This document shows positions 54,201-62,350 of a stretch of 64,000 nt of DNA, one piece after another (position 1 is the first letter of the stretch; each line of letters starts with the position of its first letter). A model generated the notes under the pieces. That model did no database searches, was not told the origin of the DNA, and saw only the letters and a list, made by a program, of their open reading frames with translations. Made by a program: the position numbers and the translations under genes. The DNA is from PALSA-188 sp963720075 (lineage in GTDB: Bacteria; Acidobacteriota; Terriglobia; Terriglobales; Acidobacteriaceae): positions 62,001 to 126,000 of the forward strand of contig CAVREG010000012.1 of NCBI GenBank assembly GCA_963720075.1, read 5' to 3'.

Positions 54201-54876
54201 ACTCGAGGCTGTTGACGCTAACACCATCCAAAATGAAATTGTTGGCTGAAACCCGCTGCCCGTCGGCGATGGCCTGCACCTGGTTTTCCGTCTGGAAGAT
54301 CTGGCTATTCGAGCCTCCGGGACCGACCTGCTGCGGTATGGCTTGAGAATTTCCGTTACCTTGACGAGCCGAGTCCGCGAAGACTCCCGGAGTCAACCGG
54401 AGAAGCTCATAAGGATCACGCCCAAATTCAGGCAGATTCACAACCTGTTGCGAAGATATCGTGGTGCCAATATTGGCATTTTCAGTTTGAAGATCCACCA
54501 CGCTTTCGTTAACGGTGACGCTTTCCTGCGCGGGTCCAGGCTCTAGTGTGACGTCCAATCCCTTGGTAGCTTCAGCTGCGACCAGCACGTTAGGAGTTGT
54601 CTCCTTCTTGAAGCTGGCCGCTTCGACATCAACTTTGTACGCCCCTGGGGTGAGACCGGGGATGCGGTAGAAACCCGATCCGCCAGTGACCGTATCGCGG
54701 CTGACACCAGTCGCCTCGTTGGTCGCCGTCACCTTGGCGCCGACAACTGTAGCGCCAGATTTGTCGAGAACCGTTCCCTGGATGCTTGCCCCGTATTGCC
54801 CCCAGGCGCAGGATGCAACCAATACAGGTAGAAGAGAGAAAACAAACGTGCGGAAAATACGATTCATCCTGGCCAT
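51268..54876 (-). CDS. TonB-dependent receptor with carboxypeptidase-regulatory domain (Oar-like)
   Basis: A 1202-residue outer-membrane receptor. Signal peptide about 1-27 (IFRTFVFSLLPVLVASCAWG, cleaved near QYGAS). A carboxypeptidase-regulatory domain covers about 28-110 (ASIQGTVLDKSGATVVGAKV). The plug domain (about 130-260) has NFILDGVSVNSLEWGGAAVV, and the barrel ends in VIELQARFSF. The ATG at 54876 has GGAGG five bases upstream; a further Met lies three codons on. Similar to, but longer than, the first receptor in this window, and like many acidobacterial receptors it may import plant or microbial glycan pieces. No SusD-like partner is adjacent. Confidence 0.93.
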   Translation of the reverse strand: MARMNRIFRTFVFSLLPVLVASCAWGQYGASIQGTVLDKSGATVVGAKVTATNEATGVSRDTVTGGSGFYRIPGLTPGAYKVDVEAASFKKETTPNVLVAAEATKGLDVTLEPGPAQESVTVNESVVDLQTENANIGTTISSQQVVNLPEFGRDPYELLRLTPGVFADSARQGNGNSQAIPQQVGPGGSNSQIFQTENQVQAIADGQRVSANNFILDGVSVNSLEWGGAAVVTPNQESVDEVSVTSNSYSAQDGRNSGAQVKIISKSGSNDWHGSAFVKFNDKGLNAFNKFYGPTNVPLSQITCETGTPSQFTITASHCPTRVDQRYRDYAGSFGGPVIKNRLFFFFSYEGVRLSNTTTIRDQTLETPQFEQYVVQNNPGSIAAKLFSTPGITPRISSVVSETDCCSLIPGYGIGKWYVAGNGPGQAIGNGPDGIPDWGIFDLTVPNSSTGNEYNGRMDYTQGNNQFFVSTYIVRLNNLNGGQRPIQDLTITPDNYAATIGWNRTIGATMLNEFRLNFTRYNFDQRQPVGLTNFGIPQIELFDFDIGAGGPSFGSNNNLIGIAQSSTTPGALAQNTYGLAETFSWVRNRHALKFGVEARKEQNNNDQPGAERPLYQFRGLLNLANDACCFYEQTQVSPTGGPLNTQRYFRTGDYAIFAQDDWKMTPTLTVNLGLRWEYFTPLTEANNTMSNYVFGSQGVINGFVCGSVAPLTPCRNGGQLYSPDRNNFGPRVGFAWSPSAYAGRVVFRGGFGIVFNRNSDVIFDNIRQNTPYTAVATACCYFDPGPITGPPPGSNIQYSLGASTQANSYPVNPAFANGIAPDGALCANAGCTSVTPVQLFGALPNEPNPYVYIFSYQTELEPVKDLVVKLGYQGSRSRKLIRTIDMNRFMPGDTFDGTQDKFQNDGSNGQPCGPTNPTCAAPHATGNPRFSNLYFPLPDVNASYDALVASVSRRFNHGFQIDANYTWSHAIDTASYEVGYQQTDPSNQLLDKGDSDFDVRNNFVMSAVWELPVFRTRRDFLGTAFGGWTISGIMSKHSGYPFSAVIGSCNTNADRNGDGYCPDMPFAYNGGAITGPSKQQWVNGIFPNCLSVSGQVTAASCPNFDVTTLGPGCRCRNIFTGPGYTSVDLTLGKDFALRRMAFLGEGSMLAIRANLFNAFNTLNFTPLLPATSPTDIINTASFGRPSDGLAGRVIELQARFSF

Positions 54877-55254
54877 CTCAACCTCCACGTGCGAGTGTCG
54901 GTCTAATCTGGCCTCAACAACCACCATGGGTCGTGATCGCGGGGCGGGAGCCTTACACTAAATCGACACTAAAGCGATTTATCCGGTTGCGGCTTCGCTT
55001 ATAGCACGGAGCAATTCTGACCGTCAATACAGTTCGCCGGGTATGTGTTTAGAATTATGTGTCGGGTGAGATTGAGATGACACGTTACGTGACTTTGCGC
55101 GGCAGGGTGCTCTGAAGAAGGCACAATGCGTAACTGAACCGTGATGAGACATAGGCAACTCGCGACCAACTAAGCCCATCTGAATGACGAGAATTTCCAG
55201 GCGCAAAATTGATACAATATTGTCAAAGCTTGACCCGGCTGTGGAGTAACAGGC
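54877..55254. other. 378-bp divergent gap with direct repeat and palindrome
   Basis: The region between the TonB receptor (minus) and the zinc-ribbon gene (plus) has no gene. It contains an 8-bp direct repeat ACACTAAA at 54955-54962 and 54966-54973 (11-bp period, one helical turn), about 80-100 bp before the receptor start, and a 10-bp palindrome ACAATATTGT at 55214-55223 about 30 bp before the small gene. Both are regulator-site candidates. Confidence 0.4.
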
Positions 55255-55464
55255 ATGGCACGCAAGCAATTTCATTGTCCTGATTGCGGCAGCGCAGAAG
55301 CTCATCGCTCGCATCCTCGTAATCTCGCCGAGAAATATCTTCTCCCGTTGTTTTTGCTTTTGCCCGTTCGCTGCGCTGACTGTTATCGCCGAGCTTATGT
55401 GTCTATATTCACGCGCATAACAAGAAACGGAGTGGACCGTCTTCCAAGTCGTACAGCTGCGTGA
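55255..55464 (+). CDS. small zinc-ribbon membrane-associated protein
   Basis: A 69-residue protein. It starts MARKQFHCPDCGSAEAHRSH with a CxxC, a second CxxC appears in VRCADCYRRAY, and a hydrophobic stretch YLLPLFLLLPV lies between. Four Cys in two CxxC pairs suit a zinc ribbon. I remember short acidobacterial proteins with the same PHCGSAEgfRSHPR ... EKYLLPLFLLRPVRC layout, which supports it as real. GGAG is nine bases before the ATG. Function unknown. Confidence 0.65.
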   Translation: MARKQFHCPDCGSAEAHRSHPRNLAEKYLLPLFLLLPVRCADCYRRAYVSIFTRITRNGVDRLPSRTAA

Positions 55465-55513
55465 GTAATCGCGTGGATTTGCGGGCTTCCCACGCGGGGA
55501 TCCTGTGGAGAAG

Positions 55514-56944
55514 TTAGTTTCCGTACGTCGTGGTCAGGTAGGTTCCTACTTCGGTTTCCAACTCTCCATAATCGGAGTGGATGGTCGCGCGCAACGCTGC
55601 TTCTGTCGAACTCCCATTACCCAGTCTCTCGAGAATGCGCTGCACATCGCTCATTCCGTAAGTTTGACTGATGTACTGCACCGCTGCGAGCGACTCATCG
55701 TAGGCCAGCGATGCCTCGACCGGCGAAAAACCCATAAAACTTCCTTCTAAAGAATTGAAAGGGATTTCGTGTTGAGAACGAAAAAGCTGCGCGAGACGAT
55801 TTCCATTAGAGGCAAGCGACTTGGGTTCCATAGCTTGCGCAATGCCTTCGTTCAGCCATTGCGGACACCGTCCCCCAGAAAGCTGATTGATGAACGAGTG
55901 GGCTAATTCGTGCTTGAGCACCCGCGCCAGTTCCGGAGTAATTGAAGTGATTCCATGAATCGGGATTCGCAGCTTTCCGTCATTTACCGCACCGGTCCAT
56001 GACGGAGCCTGCGTGACATCGAAGAAACCCTGGTCGGTGTACAAAATCACGGGAATACTGTTTCTAGGCGCAACTCCAAACTCCCTCACCAGATCGTCAT
56101 ACTCTGACTCCAGCGTGTTTAGCAGCTCCGCGCGCAATGATTCTGATGTTTGCGTGCCTTCATATCGCAATGTAAAGTGGCTGGTTTCGCGTTCGGAATA
56201 ATCAGCTTCCACGCTGGATTCGCGCCTCGCTTTTTCCAGATATTCCTGCAATCCGGTGTCGGGTCGAAGGGCCAATGATCGCTTCCAGGAAACGATCGCT
56301 TCCTTGTCATGATCGGTTGCGAATTGCGCGTATCCAAGAACCGCCAGGGCGTCCGGCGAGTTTGGCGCGTAGTGAACCGCCCGTTCCGCGAAGGGCAAAG
56401 CTTGAGTTGCGTTCCCGCTTCGCACCAATACCGCGGCGTAATAATTCAGGATGGCCGGATTGTTTGAATCAAAATATAACGCCCGTTCAAAGTCCGAGCG
56501 GGACTTGCCGAAATTTCCATGTTCAAATTCATTTTTTCCTGCCAGGTAATATCCCGCTGCAGCGATCTTGGGATTCCCCTGCTCCAACTGAGCCAACGCG
56601 CCGGAGTCAACCGTTCCGTGATGGATGATTTTGTCCGCCAGATCGTCGTCGTTTCCTATGCTTTCCGACGGCGTGAATGACGCAATGTTCGGGACGACTC
56701 CCGAGGCACTCGTTGCCGCCGGTTCAGGCGCAACTCCAGCTTCGATGTGATCTACCGAAGAGCTGAGGATGGCAAAAGATTCTTCTCCGATTTCGTACTC
56801 GAGATGCGCGCCATTTTGGCGGACTCGATCGGCAGAAATCGTCCGGCCATTCTTCAGGTGAATAATTTCCGCCGGTGCTTTAATGGGCAGCACCGCCAGG
56901 AAACAAACCACTCCCTGCAAGAAGAAGATGACAAATGCACGCAC
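55514..56944 (-). CDS. TPR-containing gluzincin peptidase (peptidase MA-like)
   Basis: A 476-residue exported metallopeptidase. A signal-like segment (AFVIFFLQGVVCFLAVLPIK, about 3-22) is followed by TPR-type helical repeats (about 120-250; YYLAGKNEFEHGNFGKSRSD, ALPFAERAVHYAPNSPDALA). The C-terminal zinc site is HELAHSF near residues 345-351 (HExxH) with the NEGIAQAMEPK segment supplying the third ligand. This is the peptidase_MA family of gluzincins. The start is GTG at 56944; the frame is open further upstream but the extension has no family character. Divergent from the M1 peptidase, with start codons only 38 bp apart. Confidence 0.86.
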   Translation of the reverse strand: MRAFVIFFLQGVVCFLAVLPIKAPAEIIHLKNGRTISADRVRQNGAHLEYEIGEESFAILSSSVDHIEAGVAPEPAATSASGVVPNIASFTPSESIGNDDDLADKIIHHGTVDSGALAQLEQGNPKIAAAGYYLAGKNEFEHGNFGKSRSDFERALYFDSNNPAILNYYAAVLVRSGNATQALPFAERAVHYAPNSPDALAVLGYAQFATDHDKEAIVSWKRSLALRPDTGLQEYLEKARRESSVEADYSERETSHFTLRYEGTQTSESLRAELLNTLESEYDDLVREFGVAPRNSIPVILYTDQGFFDVTQAPSWTGAVNDGKLRIPIHGITSITPELARVLKHELAHSFINQLSGGRCPQWLNEGIAQAMEPKSLASNGNRLAQLFRSQHEIPFNSLEGSFMGFSPVEASLAYDESLAAVQYISQTYGMSDVQRILERLGNGSSTEAALRATIHSDYGELETEVGTYLTTTYGN

Positions 56945-56982
56945 GTAAGCGCATTCTAAAAGATCGGGAGATGTGCCTGTAG

Positions 56983-59592
56983 GTGCCAAAGGTAACCGGT
57001 AAAATTCGCTTTCCGAACGTGTTGATCTGCGTGGCGCTTGCCTGCACTTTGCAGATCGCCGCCCAAACCACCACACGAGCGGGCGTCTCGCAGAAGCTTG
57101 GACCGGCTGAAGCCTTGTACGAGCAACTCCGAACGGTCGAGTTGGATAGTTCACGCGTCTATCTGGTTCGGGATGCCTCCTTGGATCGGGCACCCCTCCA
57201 CATTTCCCTGAATGACGGCACCATAGCGTTTACCCATGACGTAGCGGGACGAATCACGGGCGCATTTTTTGAGGGAGATGGCGAAGTTTTGTTGGCGCCT
57301 CCAGACCGGACAGAACGGTCTTCGATGGCGCTCTTCACTGGCGCTGCAATCCTGGAAGAAGGGTTTGTCACCGCCTATCTGCGTTTTAATGACGACACAT
57401 TCAAAGAATTGGAGCCGGCGCTGAGGCCTCCGCAGCAAGACTCTCAGGCATTTGTTGCGCGCTGGAATGATACCGCGCGAACTTTGGCACAAGATGATGC
57501 GCTGCGGCTCTTAACAAGTTTCAGCCGATTGCTGCCGATAAATAATCCCGCGAGCCGCAAGATATCTAAGAGTGCGCTCGACTCCGCGCTAGTCCCCGCC
57601 CTCGACCCAAAAGACCAGATGCTTCATTTGAGAGTTGAAGGACGCAAGCTCGGAGCCTTTGATCTCTTCTTCGACTCCACCGCCAAAGAGCAAATCTCCA
57701 CTGGACAATTGCGAAGGGTGAATGGCAATGCCAATTACGACGTGTGGACCTCTTTCACTGTCAAGAGTCAACCCCACTCTGAGCAGACCGCTGATATTGC
57801 CGGCGCGGAAGATGATCAGGGCGATGTCGAGATTTCAAATTACAAGATCAGTACTGAGATAAAACCTCCCACTGAACTTGACGCCAATGCTCATATGCAA
57901 ATGCTGGTTCGGCGCGGCGGCGATCGGGCTGCCTTGTTTGAACTGTCACGCTACCTGAAAATCCGCGAAGTGAAAGCCGACGGACATCCGGTCGAGTTTA
58001 TCCAAAACCCCGCGCTTGAAGGGACGCAACTCCAGCGGCGCGGTGACGATCTGGTTGCAGTTGTATTCCCGGAGCCGTTGAGGGCGGGACAGAAAATCGA
58101 ACTCCAATTTTCATACGGAGGTGATGTGCTTTCGGATGCGGGAGGGGGTCTCCTGTATGTAGGCGCGCGGGGCACATGGTACCCGAACCGCGGGTTCTCG
58201 AAGGCGGCATTTGATTTGGAATTCCACTATCCGGCAGGGTGGACTTTGGTGGCTACCGGCGAGAGGAAAGACGAGACGACAGTTGCAAAACCATTGCCAC
58301 ATGAGGAATTTTCCGCCGCACGTCCTGTACAGGCAAGCCGCTGGATTTCTGAGCGTCCCATTCCGGTCGCTGGATTTAATCTTGGAAAATACACGCACGT
58401 GGCAAGGCTCGCGGGACGTGTAAAGGTGGAAGTGTATGCAGCACTGAGTATGGAGCGCAGTTTTCCGCAGGTAGGTGAAGCCGAGGTCTTGCCGCAGCCA
58501 CAGGTCTTTCCCGGGCAGCCTCCTGTTCCAATATTAATCCCGCCGCCTCCACCTTCCCCCGCGGGAAACGCCGCCTCGGTAGCTGGGGATGCCGCTCGTG
58601 CTCTTACCTTTTTTTCCGCTCATTTCGGCCCATATCCGTACACCGATCTCGCTGTCACGCAAATCCCGGGATCGGTCAGCCAGGGTTGGCCTGGCCTTAT
58701 ATTCCTCTCCAGCTTTTCGTTTCTGTCGGCAAATCAAAAGGCGGCCCTGGACATGTCCCATTTGGAACAGACAATGAGTGACGGAGTGATCGCGCACGAA
58801 ATCGCTCATGAATGGTGGGGTGATTTGGTCACCTGGAGCGGCTATCGCGATCAATGGATCATGGAGGCTCTGGCCAGCTACAGCTCGCTGCTGCTTCTGG
58901 AGTCGCAGAACCCGGGTCAATTTAACGCGCTCATGGAGAAATATCGCGAAGATCTGTTAAGCAAGAACGACCACGGCGAGCGATTCATGGATGCAGGCCC
59001 GGTAACGCTGGGCGCACGTCTCACATCGTCAAAATTTCCCAATGGGTACGAAACGATCGCATATGAACGCGGCACATGGCTGTTTCATATGTTGCGCACT
59101 ATGATGCGCGACGCAGAAGAGAAAAGTGATGCACGCAGCCATTCAGTGGGAGAACCCTCAGACGAACCCTTTCTGCAGTCACTTCGAGCATTGACAGAAC
59201 GATACCAAACAAGACCGGTTACGACGTCGGAATTAATCCAAATCTTTGAGGAACATTTGCCGCCTGCTGCACGGCACGAGGGCAGGAAGTCGCTCACTTG
59301 GTTTTACGACGGATGGGTGAATGGAACCGCAATTCCTGCGCTTGAACTGCAAGGCCTGAAATTTCGTGACCGGGACAAGTCAACCGTCGTAACCGGAGCC
59401 ATCCAGCAGAAGGACGCCCCGGACAGCCTCGTGACCTCTGTGCCGCTCTATGCGTCCCTTCACGGAAGGAATGTGCTATTAGGAAGGGTTTTCGCAGATG
59501 GAGAACAGACGCAATTTCGCCTGACTGCGCCTTTTGGCACTCGGCGAATTTTGCTCGATCCAGCTCGAACGGTGCTATCGCGAGTCCATTAA
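56983..59592 (+). CDS. M1-family aminopeptidase-like zinc metallopeptidase
   Basis: An 869-residue exported peptidase. A hydrophobic export segment lies at about 12-27 (NVLICVALACTLQIAA). A long N-terminal region is followed by the M1 beta domain (LFELSRYLKIREVKADG, then PLRAGQKIELQFSYGGDVLS). The catalytic core has the zinc motif HEIAHEWWGD at 605-614 (HExxH) and the distal Glu in QWIMEALASYSSLLLLE, about 20 residues on. The classic GAMEN motif is not obvious, as in the diverged bacterial M1 group. Starts with GTG; a later GTG at 57019 is the alternative. Function probably periplasmic peptide breakdown. Confidence 0.88.
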   Translation: MPKVTGKIRFPNVLICVALACTLQIAAQTTTRAGVSQKLGPAEALYEQLRTVELDSSRVYLVRDASLDRAPLHISLNDGTIAFTHDVAGRITGAFFEGDGEVLLAPPDRTERSSMALFTGAAILEEGFVTAYLRFNDDTFKELEPALRPPQQDSQAFVARWNDTARTLAQDDALRLLTSFSRLLPINNPASRKISKSALDSALVPALDPKDQMLHLRVEGRKLGAFDLFFDSTAKEQISTGQLRRVNGNANYDVWTSFTVKSQPHSEQTADIAGAEDDQGDVEISNYKISTEIKPPTELDANAHMQMLVRRGGDRAALFELSRYLKIREVKADGHPVEFIQNPALEGTQLQRRGDDLVAVVFPEPLRAGQKIELQFSYGGDVLSDAGGGLLYVGARGTWYPNRGFSKAAFDLEFHYPAGWTLVATGERKDETTVAKPLPHEEFSAARPVQASRWISERPIPVAGFNLGKYTHVARLAGRVKVEVYAALSMERSFPQVGEAEVLPQPQVFPGQPPVPILIPPPPPSPAGNAASVAGDAARALTFFSAHFGPYPYTDLAVTQIPGSVSQGWPGLIFLSSFSFLSANQKAALDMSHLEQTMSDGVIAHEIAHEWWGDLVTWSGYRDQWIMEALASYSSLLLLESQNPGQFNALMEKYREDLLSKNDHGERFMDAGPVTLGARLTSSKFPNGYETIAYERGTWLFHMLRTMMRDAEEKSDARSHSVGEPSDEPFLQSLRALTERYQTRPVTTSELIQIFEEHLPPAARHEGRKSLTWFYDGWVNGTAIPALELQGLKFRDRDKSTVVTGAIQQKDAPDSLVTSVPLYASLHGRNVLLGRVFADGEQTQFRLTAPFGTRRILLDPARTVLSRVH

Positions 59593-59700
59593 AACTTATT
59601 TCTCGCTCTGGCCGGGGGGCTCTCGTCTGGACCTTGTTTGCGTCCCGATGGTTTTCTCCTACCAATCTGAAAACGGATCGCAGTGAAGTCCGTTCCCGCT

Positions 59701-59724
59701 GTGAGATAATCTGATATATCTCAC
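59701..59724 (+). promoter_or_regulatory. inverted repeat directly before the DsbA-like gene
   Basis: GTGAGATA (59701-59708) and TATCTCAC (59717-59724) are a perfect 8-bp inverted repeat with 8-bp spacing, ending one base before the ATG. It could be an operator or an RNA hairpin closing the translation start. Confidence 0.5.
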
Positions 59725-59725
59725 G

Positions 59726-60682
59726 ATGTACAGGCGGTTTCTGATAATGCTTTTCCGGCGCTCTATTCTGGTGTTTCTGCTGGTTTGTCTAGGATGTTCC
59801 GCGCAGTCTGCTCCTCCAGATGTTGTGCAACGTATGGAGCGGCAAGTGCGGATCTACTATTCGATTCCGGCGCACGTAAAAATCGAAATCAGTCCTCTTA
59901 AAGCGAGTGAGTTTCCGCAATACGATGCGTTGACCATTACCTTCGATGGGGGAGAGAAGAAACAGACTTACGATTTCCTTCTGTCTAAGGATAAGAAAAC
60001 GCTGATCCGGATGACCAAGCTGGATCTCACGAAAGATCCTTACGCCGAGGTGATGAAAAAAATTGATATAAAGGGGCGCCCCACAAGAGGGAATAAAGAC
60101 GCTAAAGTCGTTGTCGTCAGCTTCGATGATCTAGAGTGTCCTTTCTGTTCTCGCATGCACCAGACGCTTTTCCCTGAACTACTCAAGGAATATGGCAATC
60201 GTGTGCTTTTTGTTTACAAGGATTTTCCGCTATCCGAAATTCATCCTTGGGCAATGCACGCGGCGGTGGATGCAGATTGCCTCGCTACCCAGAGTAACGA
60301 TGCCTATTGGGAATTTGCGGACTACATTCATGCGAATCAGCATGAAGTCAATTCGGAGGCTACTCGCACTGACCAGTTCGCCGCCCTCGACCGCATTGCT
60401 TTAAGCGATGCCCCAAAATACAAGTTGGACAGCGCCAAACTTCAGGCGTGCATAAAGGCACAAGACGACGGCGTTGTAAAAGCGTCGGTAAAAGAAGGGG
60501 AATCTCTGGGAATGAGCGCTACCCCTACGTTGTTCGTAAACGGGCAGGAAGTTGACGGAGCGCTTTCGGCCGACGATCTCCGAAAGATATTCGACGAGGC
60601 CTTGGAACAGGCCGGAATTCCTTCGGCAAAGGATGCTCAGGCCGTCGCGGCTCCCGCAGCGGCAGGGAGCTCAGTCAGGTAG
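59726..60682 (+). CDS. DsbA-family thiol oxidoreductase, likely lipoprotein
   Basis: A 318-residue exported thioredoxin-fold protein. N-terminal signal with a possible lipobox LGC (Cys24). After a small N-terminal domain (about 30-115) comes the DsbA/thioredoxin domain with the active-site motif LECPFCSRM (CPFC, 138-141) and the cis-Pro loop MSATPTLFVNG. Such proteins make or rearrange disulfides in the periplasm. No DsbB-like gene is next to it. A parvulin-type lipoprotein follows, which fits a group of envelope folding factors. Confidence 0.9.
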   Translation: MYRRFLIMLFRRSILVFLLVCLGCSAQSAPPDVVQRMERQVRIYYSIPAHVKIEISPLKASEFPQYDALTITFDGGEKKQTYDFLLSKDKKTLIRMTKLDLTKDPYAEVMKKIDIKGRPTRGNKDAKVVVVSFDDLECPFCSRMHQTLFPELLKEYGNRVLFVYKDFPLSEIHPWAMHAAVDADCLATQSNDAYWEFADYIHANQHEVNSEATRTDQFAALDRIALSDAPKYKLDSAKLQACIKAQDDGVVKASVKEGESLGMSATPTLFVNGQEVDGALSADDLRKIFDEALEQAGIPSAKDAQAVAAPAAAGSSVR

Positions 60683-60760
60683 GCCAGAACCATTAATCAA
60701 CTTGCCGCTGGATCAGTTAAGCTAGCTGCGAATCGCATTAAGAAGAGAAAAGGAGATTTT

Positions 60761-61829
60761 TTGGAATCAGGTTTGTCGGCTGCTCGCGCATCTTCGATCA
60801 TCTTTATTGCAATATTCGCGGTAGGGAGTGTCGGCTGCGGAAAGAAGCAAACTGGTAACGACGTCGCCGCTGTGGTGGATGGCCATAAGATATATCTCAC
60901 TGACGTCGAAAAGTATTATCAAAACCAGATTTCCGGATCGAATCAGCAGCCGGCCGGTGAACAGGCCACTACCGTAAAGCTCAATATTCTGCACGATTTG
61001 ATTGATAACGAAATCCTGATGCGCCGCGCCGAAAAACTTGGCCTGCTCGCAACAGACGAGGAAGTGGACCGCAAATTGAATGAGATCAAGTCGCCCTTCA
61101 CCGCAGAAGACTTCGCTGCCCGCATGAAGGCCAAAAATATAACCCTGGACGACTTCAAGCGGGATATCCGCCGCTCCGATTACCATTGACAAGGTAATGA
61201 ATAAAGAGGTCACGTCGAAAATCAACGTCACAGATCAGGAGATTTCCGATTACTACAACGCGCACAGGTCGGAATTCAACCTGATCGAACCGCAATATCA
61301 TCTCGCCCGGATATTCGTGACGCCGATTCCCAATCCTGAGTCTCGGAATCAGAACGGCAAAGCGCAAAATCAGGCCGAAGCGCAAAAGAAAATCCAGATG
61401 ATCTTGACTCGCCTTGAGAGTGGAGACGATTTCGGGACTCTGGCAATGAACTACTCCGAAGACACGCAAACGGCAGGCAATGGCGGCGATCTTGGATTCA
61501 TGCCGGAATCTTCGCTCCAAAACACCGATGCAGCCACCCGCGACAGCGTATCGAAACTGAAAGCGGGACAATACACCCCGATAATTTCAATCGTGAATCC
61601 GGCTACCAAGCAGTTTGTTGGATATCAAATCGTGAAACTTATCGCCAAAGAGCCCGCCGGACAGCGGGAGTTCTCCGATCCCCGCGTGCAGGAAGCGATT
61701 CGTTCCCAACTTCGCGAGCATCGTGAGCAACTATTGAAGGCTGCCTACTACGAAGTCTTGCGCGATCAGGCCAGAGTGGAAAATTACTATGCGGAAAAAA
61801 TACTGGCAAACGACGGCATCGCCAAGTAG
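60761..61829 (+). pseudogene. parvulin-type peptidyl-prolyl isomerase lipoprotein, frameshifted
   Basis: The intact product would be about 355 residues: lipobox SVGC (Cys26), a SurA-like N-terminal helical region (AAVVDGHKIYLTDVEKYYQN, LHDLIDNEILMRRAEKLG) and a parvulin rotamase domain (YHLARIFVTPIPNPESRN, GDDFGTLAMNYSEDTQTAGN, then GGDLGFMPESSL). The first frame stops at 61189 after RDIRRSDYH; the second resumes at DKVMNKEVTSKINVTDQEIS. One extra base near 61178 (tcc-G-att) explains the break: without it the text reads RRSITIDKVMNKE. Start is TTG with AAGGAG six bases before. Probably an extracytoplasmic folding factor; lesion may be a sequencing error. Confidence 0.85.
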
Positions 61830-61858
61830 CGCGTTTTCTAAATTCTTGCCTCGCAGGA

Positions 61859-62350
61859 TTACTCGACAATCGCCAGCACGTCCCCGGAGTTCACATAAGT
61901 TCCTTCCGAAACCAGTTGTCTCACGACCCCTTTTCCCGGCGATTTTATCTCGTTTTGCATCTTCATAGCTTCCACCACGATGAGGGCTTGGCCAGCTTCC
62001 ACCTGCTCCATCTCAACTGCCAATACTCGAAGAACCTTGCCTGGCATGGAAGCTATAAGCCTTGACGCACTGCCCGTGCCGCGACTTCGCGAACGAAAAG
62101 CAAGCGATCGAGCGTCCGACAATTCCGCCGCGTAAGGCACATTCTCGATCCAAATGCGAGTCTGGTTTCCAAATTGATCGCGCTTTATTTCGTAGGTTCT
62201 GCCATCCGCGATCAGAGAAATTACATCGCGCCCGATGCGCTGGGCATTGACTGGAACGAGCCACCCGTCCAATTCGCATCTCCAGCCTTGCCCGTCGCGT
62301 TCAAGCTTTATGCGATAGGTTGTCTCGCCGACGTTAACCTTGAAGATCAT
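61859..62350 (-). CDS. biotin carboxyl carrier protein
   Basis: A 163-residue biotin-carrier subunit for acyl-CoA carboxylase. The N-terminal half is a small beta domain (MIFKVNVGETTYRIKLERDG, then RTYEIKRDQFGNQTRIWIEN). The C-terminal biotinyl domain carries the biotinylation motif VVEAMKMQNEI with Lys130. It starts at 62350, overlapping the end of the carboxylase gene by 17 bases, so translation is coupled. The length and layout suit the propionyl/acetyl-CoA carboxylase type rather than classical AccB. Confidence 0.9.
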   Translation of the reverse strand: MIFKVNVGETTYRIKLERDGQGWRCELDGWLVPVNAQRIGRDVISLIADGRTYEIKRDQFGNQTRIWIENVPYAAELSDARSLAFRSRSRGTGSASRLIASMPGKVLRVLAVEMEQVEAGQALIVVEAMKMQNEIKSPGKGVVRQLVSEGTYVNSGDVLAIVE

